Of a stretch of 64,000 nt of DNA, positions 19,333 through 28,252 are shown one piece after another. Within the stretch, counting starts at the first letter, position 1, and each line of letters starts with the position of its first letter. Below the pieces are notes generated by a model, which saw only the letters and a program-made list of their open reading frames with translations, was not told the DNA's origin and searched no databases. The position numbers were made by a program, and so were the translations under genes. Source of the stretch: Bacillus sp. HSf4 (GTDB lineage Bacteria > Bacillota > Bacilli > Bacillales > Bacillaceae). The DNA is taken from the NCBI RefSeq assembly GCF_029537375.1, contig NZ_CP120679.1, positions 3,329,501 to 3,393,500 on the forward strand, given 5' to 3'.

Positions 19333-19384
19333 TTATTTAATTATCAATCGCTTATTTTAATTAAAAAAATGCACAAAATTGACA
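19333..19384 (+). promoter_or_regulatory. maeN upstream direct repeats and -35-like TTGACA
   Basis: Two similar AT-rich elements, TTATTTAATTA (19333-19343) and TTATTTTAATTAA (19352-19364), lie one after the other upstream of a TTGACA at 19379-19384. Their place in front of maeN makes them candidates for MalR sites. No matching -10 box is clear. Confidence 0.4.
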
Positions 19385-19429
19385 CTTCTCTTCTACAATT
19401 GAAACCATACAAACATGGGGGTGTTTTTC

Positions 19430-20773
19430 ATGGAAGCAGCAAAAGATTTGAAACCGATTACAAATCAGAATGATCAACAAAATAAAAATATTTTCCAAAA
19501 ATTGATCAGCTGGAAGGTTGGTGTGATTCCCTTCCCGCTGTACATTGCGCTCGCACTGATTATTTTTTTGGCAGCCTATTTCAATCAACTGCCGAATGAC
19601 ATGCTCGGCGGCTTTGCCATCATCATGATTCTCGGAATCATTCTCGGGGATGTCGGACAGCGCATTCCGATCTTGAAAGACATCGGCGGTCCGGCTATTC
19701 TATCGTTGTTCGTTCCTTCATTTTTAGTCTTTTTTAAAGTGTTGAATCCCGTTTCTTTGGAAGCGGTTACCACACTGATGAAGACATCGAATTTTCTATA
19801 TTTCTATATTGCCTGCCTTGTAGCGGGAAGCATTTTGGGCATGCATCGGACGGTTTTGATTCAAGGGTTTATGAGAATGTTCGTTCCGCTTTTGGCCGGT
19901 ACGATCGCCGCTGTGACCGCCGGAATTCTTGTCGGCTTTTTATTTGGCTACAGTCCTTATGAAGCATTTTTCTTTATCATTGTGCCGATTATCGCCGGCG
20001 GCATCGGCGAAGGGATCTTGCCGCTTTCTCTCGGCTACTCGCAAATATTGGGCCAGTCTCATGAAGCGTTTGTATCACAGCTGATTCCAGCCGCTATTAT
20101 CGGAAACGTGGTGGCGATTATCGCCGCAGGCCTGATGAAAAAACTTGGTGAAAAACGGCCGGAATTAAACGGGAACGGACGCCTCGTCAAATCGAACAAA
20201 GATCATGAATTATTCAATCAGAAAGAAGAGGAAGCTAAAATCGATTTGAAATTAATGGGTGCGGGCGTCTTGATCGCTTGTTCATTCTTCATTTTCGGCG
20301 GCCTGGTATCCAAGTTCATCGCGATTCCGGGAGCAATTTTAATGATTATCTCCGCAGCCCTGGTCAAATACGCGAAGCTTCTGCCGGCGAGCATGGAAAA
20401 AGGCGCTCACCAGCTTTACAAATTCATGTCCTCAAGCTTTACGTGGCCATTGATGGTCGGACTTGGCATTCTTTATATCCCGCTTGATGATGTCGCATCC
20501 GTCATCTCGCTTCGCTTTATCGCCGTTTGTGCTTCTGTCGTAATTGCGATGGTGGCATCAGGATACTACGTCGGAAAATTAATGAACATGTATCCTGTAG
20601 AATCAGCCATCGTCACAGGCTGCCACAGCGGACTTGGCGGAACCGGGGATGTCGCGATTCTTTCAGCTTCAGGACGGATGGGGCTCATGCCTTTCGCGCA
20701 AATTTCAACGCGTATCGGAGGTGCGTCCACCGTCATTGCGGCGACTATATTATTGAAGCTTTTCACCTCGTAA
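19430..20773 (+). CDS. maeN: Na+/malate symporter MaeN (YufR)
   Basis: A 447-residue secondary transporter of the 2-hydroxycarboxylate (2HCT/CitS) family with about 11 membrane helices. The two reentrant GGxG-type motifs are visible as IAGGIGEGILPLSLGY near residue 190 and HSGLGGTGDVAILSA near residue 400. It imports L-malate with sodium. ATG 19430 follows a GGGGGTG site; an in-frame ATG 15 bases upstream overlaps that site. It is the expected target of MalK-MalR, which lie upstream on the same strand. Confidence 0.92.
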   Translation: MEAAKDLKPITNQNDQQNKNIFQKLISWKVGVIPFPLYIALALIIFLAAYFNQLPNDMLGGFAIIMILGIILGDVGQRIPILKDIGGPAILSLFVPSFLVFFKVLNPVSLEAVTTLMKTSNFLYFYIACLVAGSILGMHRTVLIQGFMRMFVPLLAGTIAAVTAGILVGFLFGYSPYEAFFFIIVPIIAGGIGEGILPLSLGYSQILGQSHEAFVSQLIPAAIIGNVVAIIAAGLMKKLGEKRPELNGNGRLVKSNKDHELFNQKEEEAKIDLKLMGAGVLIACSFFIFGGLVSKFIAIPGAILMIISAALVKYAKLLPASMEKGAHQLYKFMSSSFTWPLMVGLGILYIPLDDVASVISLRFIAVCASVVIAMVASGYYVGKLMNMYPVESAIVTGCHSGLGGTGDVAILSASGRMGLMPFAQISTRIGGASTVIAATILLKLFTS

Positions 20774-20790
20774 AAAGCGCATAAAAAAAC

Positions 20791-20827
20791 AAAAAGGAGT
20801 CTGATCTATACGATCGGATTCCTTTTT
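20791..20827. terminator. Bidirectional terminator of maeN and yufS
   Basis: A 16-base arm (AAAAAGGAGTCTGATC) pairs with GATCGGATTCCTTTTT across a short loop between convergent genes. Confidence 0.88.
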
Positions 20828-20832
20828 TGCTT

Positions 20833-21066
20833 TCAGCGTTTTTCAACTCTGATATATTCTCTCGGTTTAAAAGGGACGCGTTCATTCGTTGTGAAGCGCA
20901 TATCATCGGTCCCTGTTTTAATCGGGGTGTAATCGCCGCGGTACTGCCGTTTTTCGGCGGCTTCTGCATCGGCTGGAGCCTCACGGGTCATTTCCCTGTT
21001 GATCAGAAACGCTCCCGCAAAAAGCGAACAAAATAAACTGCAGCTGACAAAAGCTTTTCTTTTCAT
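20833..21066 (-). CDS. yufS: Small membrane-anchored protein, YufS-like
   Basis: A 77-residue protein with an N-terminal hydrophobic segment (AFVSCSLFCSLFAGAFLI) serving as signal or anchor, then a polar, charged tail. A GAGGTGATG site precedes the ATG. Position between maeN and mrpA and size agree with B. subtilis yufS; the sequence itself offers no domain, so the symbol is by synteny. Confidence 0.7.
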   Translation of the reverse strand: MKRKAFVSCSLFCSLFAGAFLINREMTREAPADAEAAEKRQYRGDYTPIKTGTDDMRFTTNERVPFKPREYIRVEKR

Positions 21067-21311
21067 CTTTCATCACCTCAGTTTTCAGCTTGTTCAAAAA
21101 AACTTTCCATTATACAAATCGTTCATTTTTTGTTAAAATTGTTTTCAGGTTCATAAGACCGCATAAACAGCAAACCTTTTGCGATCATGCAGCCGATTAA
21201 AATTTGAGTTATAATTTGTCTAGGTCACCAGCTCTAAAAAAGTACATAACGTTTGAAAATTTTAGTATGGATCAGAATGTATTTATACATGCTACCTAAG
21301 GGAGGTTAACG
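21067..21311. other. Intergenic region upstream of the mrp operon
   Basis: Divergent promoter region of yufS and mrpA. It contains TATAAT at 21210-21215 without a well-spaced -35 box. No gene is visible. Confidence 0.4.
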
Positions 21312-23714
21312 ATGACGTCTTTACATATTGCTATTTTATCGCCTTTTGCACTCGCTTTCTTGATCCCGCTCTTGGCGAAATACGCCCGGAAGATTCATAC
21401 GGGATGGTTTGTCCTGGTACTTCCTGTTCTCTTATTTATTTATTTTTTCCGTATGATCGGGATGACGGCCGATGGCGGCACATTAAAAGCCGTCATGGAG
21501 TGGATTCCGTCCTTCGGGATCAATTTCACCGCTTATGTCGACGGCCTCGGACTGCTGTTTGCCCTCTTGATAACAGGGATCGGCTCTTTGGTTGTCCTCT
21601 ACAGCATCTACTATCTGTCTAAAGAAAAAGAACAGCTCGGACCGTTTTACGTTTACCTGCTCATGTTTATGGGCGCAATGCTCGGAGTTGTTCTTGTTGA
21701 TAACGTCATTGTACTTTATCTATTTTGGGAATTGACCAGCATATCCTCTTTTCTGCTTATCGGCTATTGGTACAAGCGGGAAAAATCGCGCTATGGCGCA
21801 ACAAAATCGATGCTTATCACGATTTTCGGCGGTCTGGCGATGCTCGGGGGCTTCATCCTGCTTTACACGATAACGGGTTCATTCAGCATTAGAGAGATGA
21901 TCGGCCAGGTCGATCTCATCTCGGCCAGCGGCTTCTATATTCCCGCACTCGTGTTGATTTTAATCGGCGCCTTTACAAAATCGGCGCAATTTCCATTTTA
22001 TATCTGGCTTCCTGATGCCATGGAAGCGCCGACACCCGTCAGTGCCTATCTGCACTCCGCTACAATGGTAAAAGCGGGTATTTATATTGTCGCAAGATTC
22101 ACACCAATCTTCGCTTTTTCGGGAGAATGGTTTTGGATTGTCTCAATTACGGGGATTGTCACGCTGTTCTGGGGCTCTTTCAATGCGGTCAAACAGACTG
22201 ATTTGAAAGCGATTCTCGCATTTTCGACGGTCAGCCAGCTCGGGATGGTGATGTCGATGCTTGGCGTCGGCTCCGCCGCATTGCACTATCAAAACTTTGA
22301 ATATTACATGGTCGCGGTTATCGCCGCCGTCTTTCACTTGATCAACCATGCGACATTTAAAGGCAGCCTGTTCATGGCCGTCGGGATTATCGACCATGAA
22401 ACAGGAACGAGAGACATCCGCAGGCTCGGCGGTTTGATGACGGTCATGCCGATCACCTTTACGATCACGCTGATCGGCGCGTTTTCGATGGCCGGACTGC
22501 CGCCGTTCAACGGTTTTCTGAGTAAAGAAATGTTTTTCACCAGCATGCTCAGAATCACGGATTTCGGTCTTTATCATGCCGATACATGGGGTGTCCTGCT
22601 TCCTGTTTTGGCATGGATCGGCAGCGTGTTTACCTTTATTTACAGCATGGTTTTATTTTTCAAAACATTCACCGGAAAATATCAGCCGGAAAAACTGGAG
22701 AAAAAAGCGCATGAGGCTCCGCTCGGCATGCTGATTTCGCCGATTGTTCTCGCCTCTCTCGTTGTGATTTTTTTCTTTTTCCCAAACATTTTGTCGTACA
22801 GCATCATCGAACCTGCCGCCGCATCGATTATGCCGACCCTTTTGGGCGATGATGAGAAGTTCAAAGTTCATATATACATGTGGCACGACTTTTCACCGGA
22901 GTTCTTCATGACGGTCGGCGTCGTTGTCCTTGGAGTTCTCGCATATTTGACCATCAGCAAATGGAAAAAAGTCTATGGTCTGTTCCCGGAAAAGCTGACG
23001 CTGAACAAGCTCTATGACAGCTCCCTCACCGGCCTTGAGAAAAGCTCCAACAGGTTGACCAGGGGATATATGACGGGTTTTCTCCGCGATTATCTTGTCT
23101 ATGTTTTCGTCTTTTTTATTGTTCTCATCGGCGGCTCGCTTGCGATCACAGGAGGCTTTTCATATGACGTCAAAGGAAATGCTTCAATCGGCGTGTACGA
23201 GCTCGTCCTGTCGATCGTGATGATTGCCGCGACATTTACGACCGTTTTCGCGCGGTCAAGGCTGACGGCGATTATCGGACTCGGTGTCATCGGCTATACG
23301 CTCGCTCTATTCTTTGTCATTTTCAGAGCGCCGGATCTGGCGCTGACACAGCTGATTATTGAGACCATCTCCGTGGCGCTGTTCTTGTTGTGCTTCTACC
23401 ATTTACCGAAGCTCAGATTCAAGCCGAAGTCGGCAAAATTCAGGCTGACCAATGCCATCGTCTCGATCGGAGTCGGTGCGGTCGTAACGCTTCTGGCTTT
23501 GTCGGCAAACAGCCAGCGGACGCTGGACAGCATTTCGGCTTTCTTTATCGAAAACAGCTATAAACTCGGGGGCGGCCATAACATCGTCAACGTGATTTTG
23601 GTCGATTTCAGGGGATTTGATACATTGTTTGAAATTACCGTCCTTGCCATTGCCGCGTTAGGCATTTACGGAATGATCAAGCTAAGAATGGAGAAAGGGG
23701 GAGAAGAGCATTGA
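21312..23714 (+). CDS. mrpA: Mrp antiporter subunit MrpA
   Basis: An 800-residue multi-pass subunit of the Mrp Na+/H+ antiporter, related to NuoL of complex I. The proton-pathway core is visible as LYLFWELTSISSFLLIGYWY (glutamate near 140) and DAMEAPTPVSAYLHSATMVKAGIY near residues 236-259. The extra C-terminal domain carries the DUF4040/MrpB-like helices. Together with MrpB-G it expels Na+ and supports alkaline pH growth. GGAGG ribosome site. The last bases overlap mrpB by 4. Confidence 0.96.
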   Translation: MTSLHIAILSPFALAFLIPLLAKYARKIHTGWFVLVLPVLLFIYFFRMIGMTADGGTLKAVMEWIPSFGINFTAYVDGLGLLFALLITGIGSLVVLYSIYYLSKEKEQLGPFYVYLLMFMGAMLGVVLVDNVIVLYLFWELTSISSFLLIGYWYKREKSRYGATKSMLITIFGGLAMLGGFILLYTITGSFSIREMIGQVDLISASGFYIPALVLILIGAFTKSAQFPFYIWLPDAMEAPTPVSAYLHSATMVKAGIYIVARFTPIFAFSGEWFWIVSITGIVTLFWGSFNAVKQTDLKAILAFSTVSQLGMVMSMLGVGSAALHYQNFEYYMVAVIAAVFHLINHATFKGSLFMAVGIIDHETGTRDIRRLGGLMTVMPITFTITLIGAFSMAGLPPFNGFLSKEMFFTSMLRITDFGLYHADTWGVLLPVLAWIGSVFTFIYSMVLFFKTFTGKYQPEKLEKKAHEAPLGMLISPIVLASLVVIFFFFPNILSYSIIEPAAASIMPTLLGDDEKFKVHIYMWHDFSPEFFMTVGVVVLGVLAYLTISKWKKVYGLFPEKLTLNKLYDSSLTGLEKSSNRLTRGYMTGFLRDYLVYVFVFFIVLIGGSLAITGGFSYDVKGNASIGVYELVLSIVMIAATFTTVFARSRLTAIIGLGVIGYTLALFFVIFRAPDLALTQLIIETISVALFLLCFYHLPKLRFKPKSAKFRLTNAIVSIGVGAVVTLLALSANSQRTLDSISAFFIENSYKLGGGHNIVNVILVDFRGFDTLFEITVLAIAALGIYGMIKLRMEKGGEEH

Positions 23715-24142
23715 GAAAACACGAGACAAATGATGTGATCCTTCAAACGGTTACGAAGATCGCCGCCTTTATTATTTTGCTCTTTTCTTTCCACATTCTT
23801 ATGGCCGGCCATAACGATCCCGGTGGAGGTTTTATCGGCGGTTTGATGACCTCCTCGTCAATCGTGCTGCTATTGCTCGCCTATGACTTAAAAACGGTGC
23901 GGAACATTCTCCCCATCAACTTTATTTATGTGGCCGCAACCGGATTATTGATATCCCTCAGCACGGGGATCGGTTCTTTTGTCTTCGGCGCTCAGTTTCT
24001 CTCGCACGCTTTTGATTATTTTGATCTTCCGCTGCTTGGGAAAACGGAGCTTGCCACCGCCGTATTGTTTGATATCGGCGTGTATCTCGTGGTGGTCGGC
24101 GTGACCATGACCATTATTCAGACGATTGGAGAGAGAGAATAA
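23711..24142 (+). CDS. mrpB: Mrp antiporter subunit MrpB
   Basis: A 143-residue, four-helix subunit with the conserved GHNDPGGGFIGGLMTSS stretch near residues 36-52, which forms part of the ion pathway. It starts with TTG inside the end of mrpA (4-base overlap) behind a GGGGGAGAAG site, and its TAA shares one base with the mrpC ATG. Confidence 0.95.
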   Translation: MRKHETNDVILQTVTKIAAFIILLFSFHILMAGHNDPGGGFIGGLMTSSSIVLLLLAYDLKTVRNILPINFIYVAATGLLISLSTGIGSFVFGAQFLSHAFDYFDLPLLGKTELATAVLFDIGVYLVVVGVTMTIIQTIGERE

Positions 24143-24483
24143 TGGAAATTTTAATGTCTTTTATCGTAGGGATCCTATTTATGGCAGCGACTTATTTAAT
24201 GCTGTCCAAGAGCCTTCTGCGGGTGATTATCGGAACGGCCGTTCTCAGCCACGGCGTCCACCTTCTGTTGCTGACGATGGGAGGGTTAAAAAAAGGTGCT
24301 CCGCCCATTTTAAAAGAGGGAACGGCATCATATGTCGATCCGCTGCCGCAGGCTCTGATATTAACGGCCATCGTTATCGCTTTCGGTGTGACATCATTTC
24401 TTTTGGTCATGGCCTTCCGCGCCTACCAGGAGCTGAAAATGGATGATATGGATCAAATGAGGGGAAATGATCAACATGAATAA
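24142..24483 (+). CDS. mrpC: Mrp antiporter subunit MrpC
   Basis: A 113-residue NuoK-like subunit with three helices. The conserved stretch ISYG-type SHGVHLLLL and DPLPQALILTAIVIAFG mark the family. The end overlaps the start of mrpD by 8 bases, consistent with coupled translation. Confidence 0.95.
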   Translation: MEILMSFIVGILFMAATYLMLSKSLLRVIIGTAVLSHGVHLLLLTMGGLKKGAPPILKEGTASYVDPLPQALILTAIVIAFGVTSFLLVMAFRAYQELKMDDMDQMRGNDQHE

Positions 24484-25954
24484 TCTTGTAATCCTGCCAA
24501 TTCTCATTCCGTTATTGGCAGCCGCTTTGCTTATCTTTATGAACAAATCGATAAAACTAATGCGTGTATTCAGTGCCATATCTTCCCTTGCAGCTGTGAT
24601 TGCGGCAGGCTTCCTCGTGCAAACCGTGTTTACAGACGGCATCCAAACGCTGTACGTCGGCGGCTGGAAACCTCCGTTTGGGATCAGCCTTGTCGCCGAT
24701 CAGTTCGCGAGCCTTCTCGCATTCACAACGGCCATCATCGGATTTCTGACCGTTCTTTATTCGTTTCGTTCCATCGGGGAAAAGCGGGAGCGCTTCTTTT
24801 ATTATCCCGCTGTCCAATTCCTCCTGGCAGGCGTCAGCGGCGCTTTTTTGACAGGAGATTTGTTTAACTTGTTCGTCTTCTTTGAAGTATTGCTGATGTC
24901 TTCTTATGTACTGATCGTCATCGGGGGAACGAAGATTCAGCTGCGGGAATCTTTAAAATACATCGTTTTTAATATCATTTCTTCCGCCCTGTTCGTCATT
25001 GGAGTCGCTTATTTATACGCTGTGACGGGGACCTTGAACATGGCGGATTTGAGCGTTCGGATCGCTGAATCCGGCCAAACCGGACTGATCACCGTCATCG
25101 CCGTATTATTTCTGATCGTTTTCGGTCTGAAAGGCGGGATTTTCCCGCTTTACTTCTGGATGCCGGGTTCATACTACGCACCGCCTGCGCCAGTCTCGGC
25201 TTTGTTCGGAGCGCTCCTCACCAAAGTCGGAATGTACGCGATCGCAAGGGTGTTTACGCTGATTTTCACACAAGATGCCGCTTTCACCCACCAGCTGATG
25301 GTCTGGCTCGCGGCACTCACCATCATCTTCGGCGTGATCGGCTCCATTGCATATTGGGATGTCCAAAAAATCATCATCTACAATATCGTGACAGCGGTCG
25401 GCGTGATCCTTTTGGGGATCGCCGCCAATACACCGGCGTCGATCGAGGGGGCCATCTATTATCTGATTCATGATATGATCATCAAAGGAGCGCTGTTTAT
25501 GCTTGCCGGAACGCTCTTTGCGCTGACCGGAACACACAACCTGAAAAAAATGAGCGGACTCATCAAAAACCATCCCGTCCTCGGCTGGATGTTTATGATG
25601 TCCGCCGTTTCATTGGCCGGAGTCCCTCCTTTTAGCGGATTTATCGGCAAGCTGAAAATCGCTGAAGGCGGATTTTTAAGCGGAGAGTTCGTCATCACAC
25701 TGCTCATGCTTTTATCAAGCTTGCTCGTATTATATTCCGTTATGAAAATTTTTATTAACGGCTTTTGGGGTGAGGAACGGGAAGACGCCCCGGCGGCAAA
25801 ACCGCTCAAAAGCTACCTTTATCCGGCGGCGATACTGCTCTTTCTGTCCCTTGCCATCGGAATCGGCACCGAGTTTGTCGCACCGTATTTTCATCAGGCG
25901 GCCGACACGCTGGTCAACCCGGAAAAATATATTGAAGCCGTTTTGAAGGAGTAG
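24476..25954 (+). CDS. mrpD: Mrp antiporter subunit MrpD
   Basis: A 492-residue NuoM/N-like antiporter subunit with about 14 helices. The core includes LFNLFVFFEVLLMSSYVLI (glutamate near 137) and FWMPGSYYAPPAPVSALFGALLTKVG near residues 224-249. ATG 24476 gives the conserved MNNLVILPILIP start; an ATG three codons upstream also lies in frame. It is overlapped by mrpC. Confidence 0.95.
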   Translation: MNNLVILPILIPLLAAALLIFMNKSIKLMRVFSAISSLAAVIAAGFLVQTVFTDGIQTLYVGGWKPPFGISLVADQFASLLAFTTAIIGFLTVLYSFRSIGEKRERFFYYPAVQFLLAGVSGAFLTGDLFNLFVFFEVLLMSSYVLIVIGGTKIQLRESLKYIVFNIISSALFVIGVAYLYAVTGTLNMADLSVRIAESGQTGLITVIAVLFLIVFGLKGGIFPLYFWMPGSYYAPPAPVSALFGALLTKVGMYAIARVFTLIFTQDAAFTHQLMVWLAALTIIFGVIGSIAYWDVQKIIIYNIVTAVGVILLGIAANTPASIEGAIYYLIHDMIIKGALFMLAGTLFALTGTHNLKKMSGLIKNHPVLGWMFMMSAVSLAGVPPFSGFIGKLKIAEGGFLSGEFVITLLMLLSSLLVLYSVMKIFINGFWGEEREDAPAAKPLKSYLYPAAILLFLSLAIGIGTEFVAPYFHQAADTLVNPEKYIEAVLKE

Positions 25955-25959
25955 ATCGC

Positions 25960-26436
25960 ATGGCATTACAAATCTTGTTGAATTTTATTCTTGCGTTATG
26001 CTGGATGTTTTTAAACAACGACTACACCGCTGCCAGCTTTATTATCGGTTACGCGATCGGATTGTTCACGCTCTTTTTGATGAGGCGTTTTTTCCACCGC
26101 CGTTTTTATTTGATTAATATATGGGCGATTGTCAGGCTGCTGTTTATTTTCATGAAAGAGCTGATTTTAGCCAATGTGGCCGTTCTGAAGACGATCCTGT
26201 CGCCAAAGCTGAAAAATAAACCGGGCATTTTCGCGTTCAAGACAGACCTTAAAGAGGACTGGGAAATCACGACTTTGGCGAATCTGATTTCGCTGACACC
26301 CGGCACGCTAGTCGTCGATGTCTCCGATGACCGTTCGATTCTTTATATTCATGCGGTTGATATAGATGATGCCGAAAAAGCCATCAGCGACATTCGCGAT
26401 TCATTTGAAGAAGCCATTAAGGAGGTAAGCCGCTGA
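25960..26436 (+). CDS. mrpE: Mrp antiporter subunit MrpE
   Basis: A 158-residue subunit with two N-terminal helices and a cytosolic domain containing SLTPGTLVVDVS near residue 112 and YIHAVDID. These are hallmarks of the MrpE family. AAGGAG site. Its final base is shared with the mrpF start. Confidence 0.94.
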   Translation: MALQILLNFILALCWMFLNNDYTAASFIIGYAIGLFTLFLMRRFFHRRFYLINIWAIVRLLFIFMKELILANVAVLKTILSPKLKNKPGIFAFKTDLKEDWEITTLANLISLTPGTLVVDVSDDRSILYIHAVDIDDAEKAISDIRDSFEEAIKEVSR

Positions 26437-26720
26437 TGTTTGAATTTATTTTGCAATTGTCGCTCGGTATTCTGGCGGTCTCCACTTTGTTATACGTCCT
26501 GAGGGTCATTAAAGGACCGAGCATCCCGGACAGAGTGGTGGCCCTTGATGCGATCGGCATCAACCTGATCGGAATTACGGCTCTCGTCTCCATCCTGTTA
26601 AATACGACGGCCTATTTAGAGGTTATCCTCTTGATCGGTATTCTTGCCTTTATCGGGACCGTTGCCTTTTCTAAATTCCTTGAGAAGGGAGAGATTATCG
26701 AAAATGATCGAAGCCGCTAA
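26436..26720 (+). CDS. mrpF: Mrp antiporter subunit MrpF
   Basis: A 94-residue three-helix subunit with the [19 protein letters not shown] motif near residues 22-40, conserved in MrpF. AAGGAGG site. The end overlaps mrpG by 17 bases. Confidence 0.94.
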   Translation: MFEFILQLSLGILAVSTLLYVLRVIKGPSIPDRVVALDAIGINLIGITALVSILLNTTAYLEVILLIGILAFIGTVAFSKFLEKGEIIENDRSR

Positions 26721-27078
26721 ATTGTTGATCGCTTTTTTCATTTTATTGGGCGCGTTGATCTCCCTGGCCGCTTCTTTTGGGACATTGAGGCTTCCTGATG
26801 TCTATTCGAGAATTCATGCCGCTTCTAAAGGAGCCACATTGGGAGTCATCGCTGTTCTCCTCGGCGTGTTCTTTTATTTCTGGCTGCTACACGGCATCAT
26901 TACAGCCAAAGTGCTGCTCGGCATCGTTTTTGTCTTCCTGACGTCTCCGGTGGGCGCCCACCTGATCGCCAGGGCCGCCTACAATACGGGGGTTAAAATG
27001 GAAGAGAAAAGCGTGCAGGATGATTATGAAGGCTATCGGAATGTAATCGGCAAAAAGAAGGAAGATTCACATGTATAA
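26704..27078 (+). CDS. mrpG: Mrp antiporter subunit MrpG
   Basis: A 124-residue three-helix subunit with the family motif [20 protein letters not shown] near residues 27-46. The frame is open further back, but ATG 26704 after GGGAGAG gives the known length. It is the last gene of the seven-gene mrp operon. Confidence 0.94.
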   Translation: MIEAAKLLIAFFILLGALISLAASFGTLRLPDVYSRIHAASKGATLGVIAVLLGVFFYFWLLHGIITAKVLLGIVFVFLTSPVGAHLIARAAYNTGVKMEEKSVQDDYEGYRNVIGKKKEDSHV

Positions 27079-27080
27079 AG

Positions 27081-27104
27081 AAAACTCGCCGTTTGGCGAG
27101 TTTT
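27081..27104. terminator. Terminator of the mrp operon, shared with menI
   Basis: A perfect 10-bp stem (AAAACTCGCC / GGCGAGTTTT) with a four-base loop and a T-run between convergent operons. Confidence 0.92.
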
Positions 27105-27118
27105 TTTACAACGTATCG

Positions 27119-27508
27119 TTATGATGAAGGCCGCTGGATGACCGCCATCGTACACCTTGAAATGCAAATGAGCCGGTCTTGTTCATCGCGGATTTCAATG
27201 TTGAACACCATCGTCGTTTTCCCGACATGAAGAGGGGTTGCGACAGCTTGAACGGTTCCGTCCTTAACGGACTTGATGTGATTGGCGTTTATCTCAAGTC
27301 CGAAGCATGCCTGCTGTTTTGGATCGATATGCTGATATGCTCCGATGCTGGCGACCGTTTCGGCAAGCGCGACAGATGCGCCTCCGTGAAGATAGCCAAA
27401 AGGCTGTCGCGTCCGTTCATCAACAGGCATAACGGCGACACACCGTTCCTTGTTGCATTCCGTCAGTTCAATCCCTAAAGCTTCGAGAAGTGTGTGCTTT
27501 GTCTCCAC
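27119..27508 (-). CDS. menI: Hotdog-fold thioesterase MenI (YuxO), DHNA-CoA thioesterase
   Basis: A 129-residue PaaI-type hotdog thioesterase. The catalytic stretch is FGYLHGGASVALAETVAS, with the glutamate near residue 64. In B. subtilis YuxO/MenI is linked to menaquinone synthesis (hydrolysis of 1,4-dihydroxy-2-naphthoyl-CoA). GTG 27508 lies 8 bases after AAGGAGGGA; the longer open frame would run into comA. It follows comA by 19 bases and is probably co-transcribed with it. Confidence 0.88.
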   Translation of the reverse strand: METKHTLLEALGIELTECNKERCVAVMPVDERTRQPFGYLHGGASVALAETVASIGAYQHIDPKQQACFGLEINANHIKSVKDGTVQAVATPLHVGKTTMVFNIEIRDEQDRLICISRCTMAVIQRPSS

Positions 27509-27527
27509 TCTACAAGTCCCTCCTTGA

Positions 27528-28166
27528 TTACAGTACACCTTCGGATTTCGCGATCAGCACAGCCTCGGTCCGCGAGCCGACATTCAGCTTGCTGAATACC
27601 GACGTCAGACTGTATTCAATCGAGCGCTTGCTCAAATGGAGGGCATCGGCAATCTCCTGATTCGTATAGCCTTTTTCAACTTCTTTCAGAATCAGGCATT
27701 CCCTTTCTGTCAAAAGCTCGTGCTCGGTCTGCTGGCTGTTTGTCTTCGTCTTTTGCTGTGTAATCAGCTGTTTAAAATAATCGTAGTCGACGACAATTTT
27801 ATTGTCCAACACCTGGTATATGTACTCGATGATCTTTTCTTTTGATTCCGTCTTGCTGATCGCACCGTGCATACCTGAACGAATCGCTTCTTCAAAATAA
27901 TCTTCCACCTCATATCCGGTATATACGATAATTTTGCATGATGAACAGGTCTCAAGGATTTTCTTGGATAGGTCCATTCCGTTGATTTCACCTAGATTCA
28001 AATCCATTAAGATCAGGTCATACGCAGAAAAATCATGGTTCGTCAGAAATTGTTCGCTGGCTTCAGGGCTGAGGCAATCGACAATGAAGTCCTGATTTGT
28101 TTCAAGAATTGCCTTCGTCCCCTCCATAACAGCCGGATGATCATCGATCACAAGTAATCTTCTCAT
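27528..28166 (-). CDS. comA: Competence response regulator ComA
   Basis: A 212-residue NarL/FixJ-type regulator. The receiver has D8/D9, phosphoacceptor D55 in LILMDLNLGE and the conserved threonine in VYTGYEVEDYFEEA. The C-terminal LuxR-type helix-turn-helix contains TNQEIADALHLSKRSIEYSL near residues 163-182. When phosphorylated by ComP it activates surfactin/competence genes and degQ. AGGAAATTATG start region. A hairpin with a U-run separates it from comP. Confidence 0.96.
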   Translation of the reverse strand: MRRLLVIDDHPAVMEGTKAILETNQDFIVDCLSPEASEQFLTNHDFSAYDLILMDLNLGEINGMDLSKKILETCSSCKIIVYTGYEVEDYFEEAIRSGMHGAISKTESKEKIIEYIYQVLDNKIVVDYDYFKQLITQQKTKTNSQQTEHELLTERECLILKEVEKGYTNQEIADALHLSKRSIEYSLTSVFSKLNVGSRTEAVLIAKSEGVL

Positions 28167-28215
28167 AATTTCCTCCCTTTTGCGTTACCTTGCCCTATCA
28201 CCATTTTATAGAAAA

Positions 28216-28234
28216 AACTTGGCAGATGCCAAGC
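28216..28234 (-). terminator. Hairpin with U-run between comP and comA
   Basis: On the minus strand a stem CTTGGC-ATCT-GCCAAG is followed at once by TTTTTTC. It lies between the comP stop and the comA start and looks like a weak terminator or attenuator. Confidence 0.6.
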
Positions 28235-28252
28235 AAAATCGTTAACGAATCA

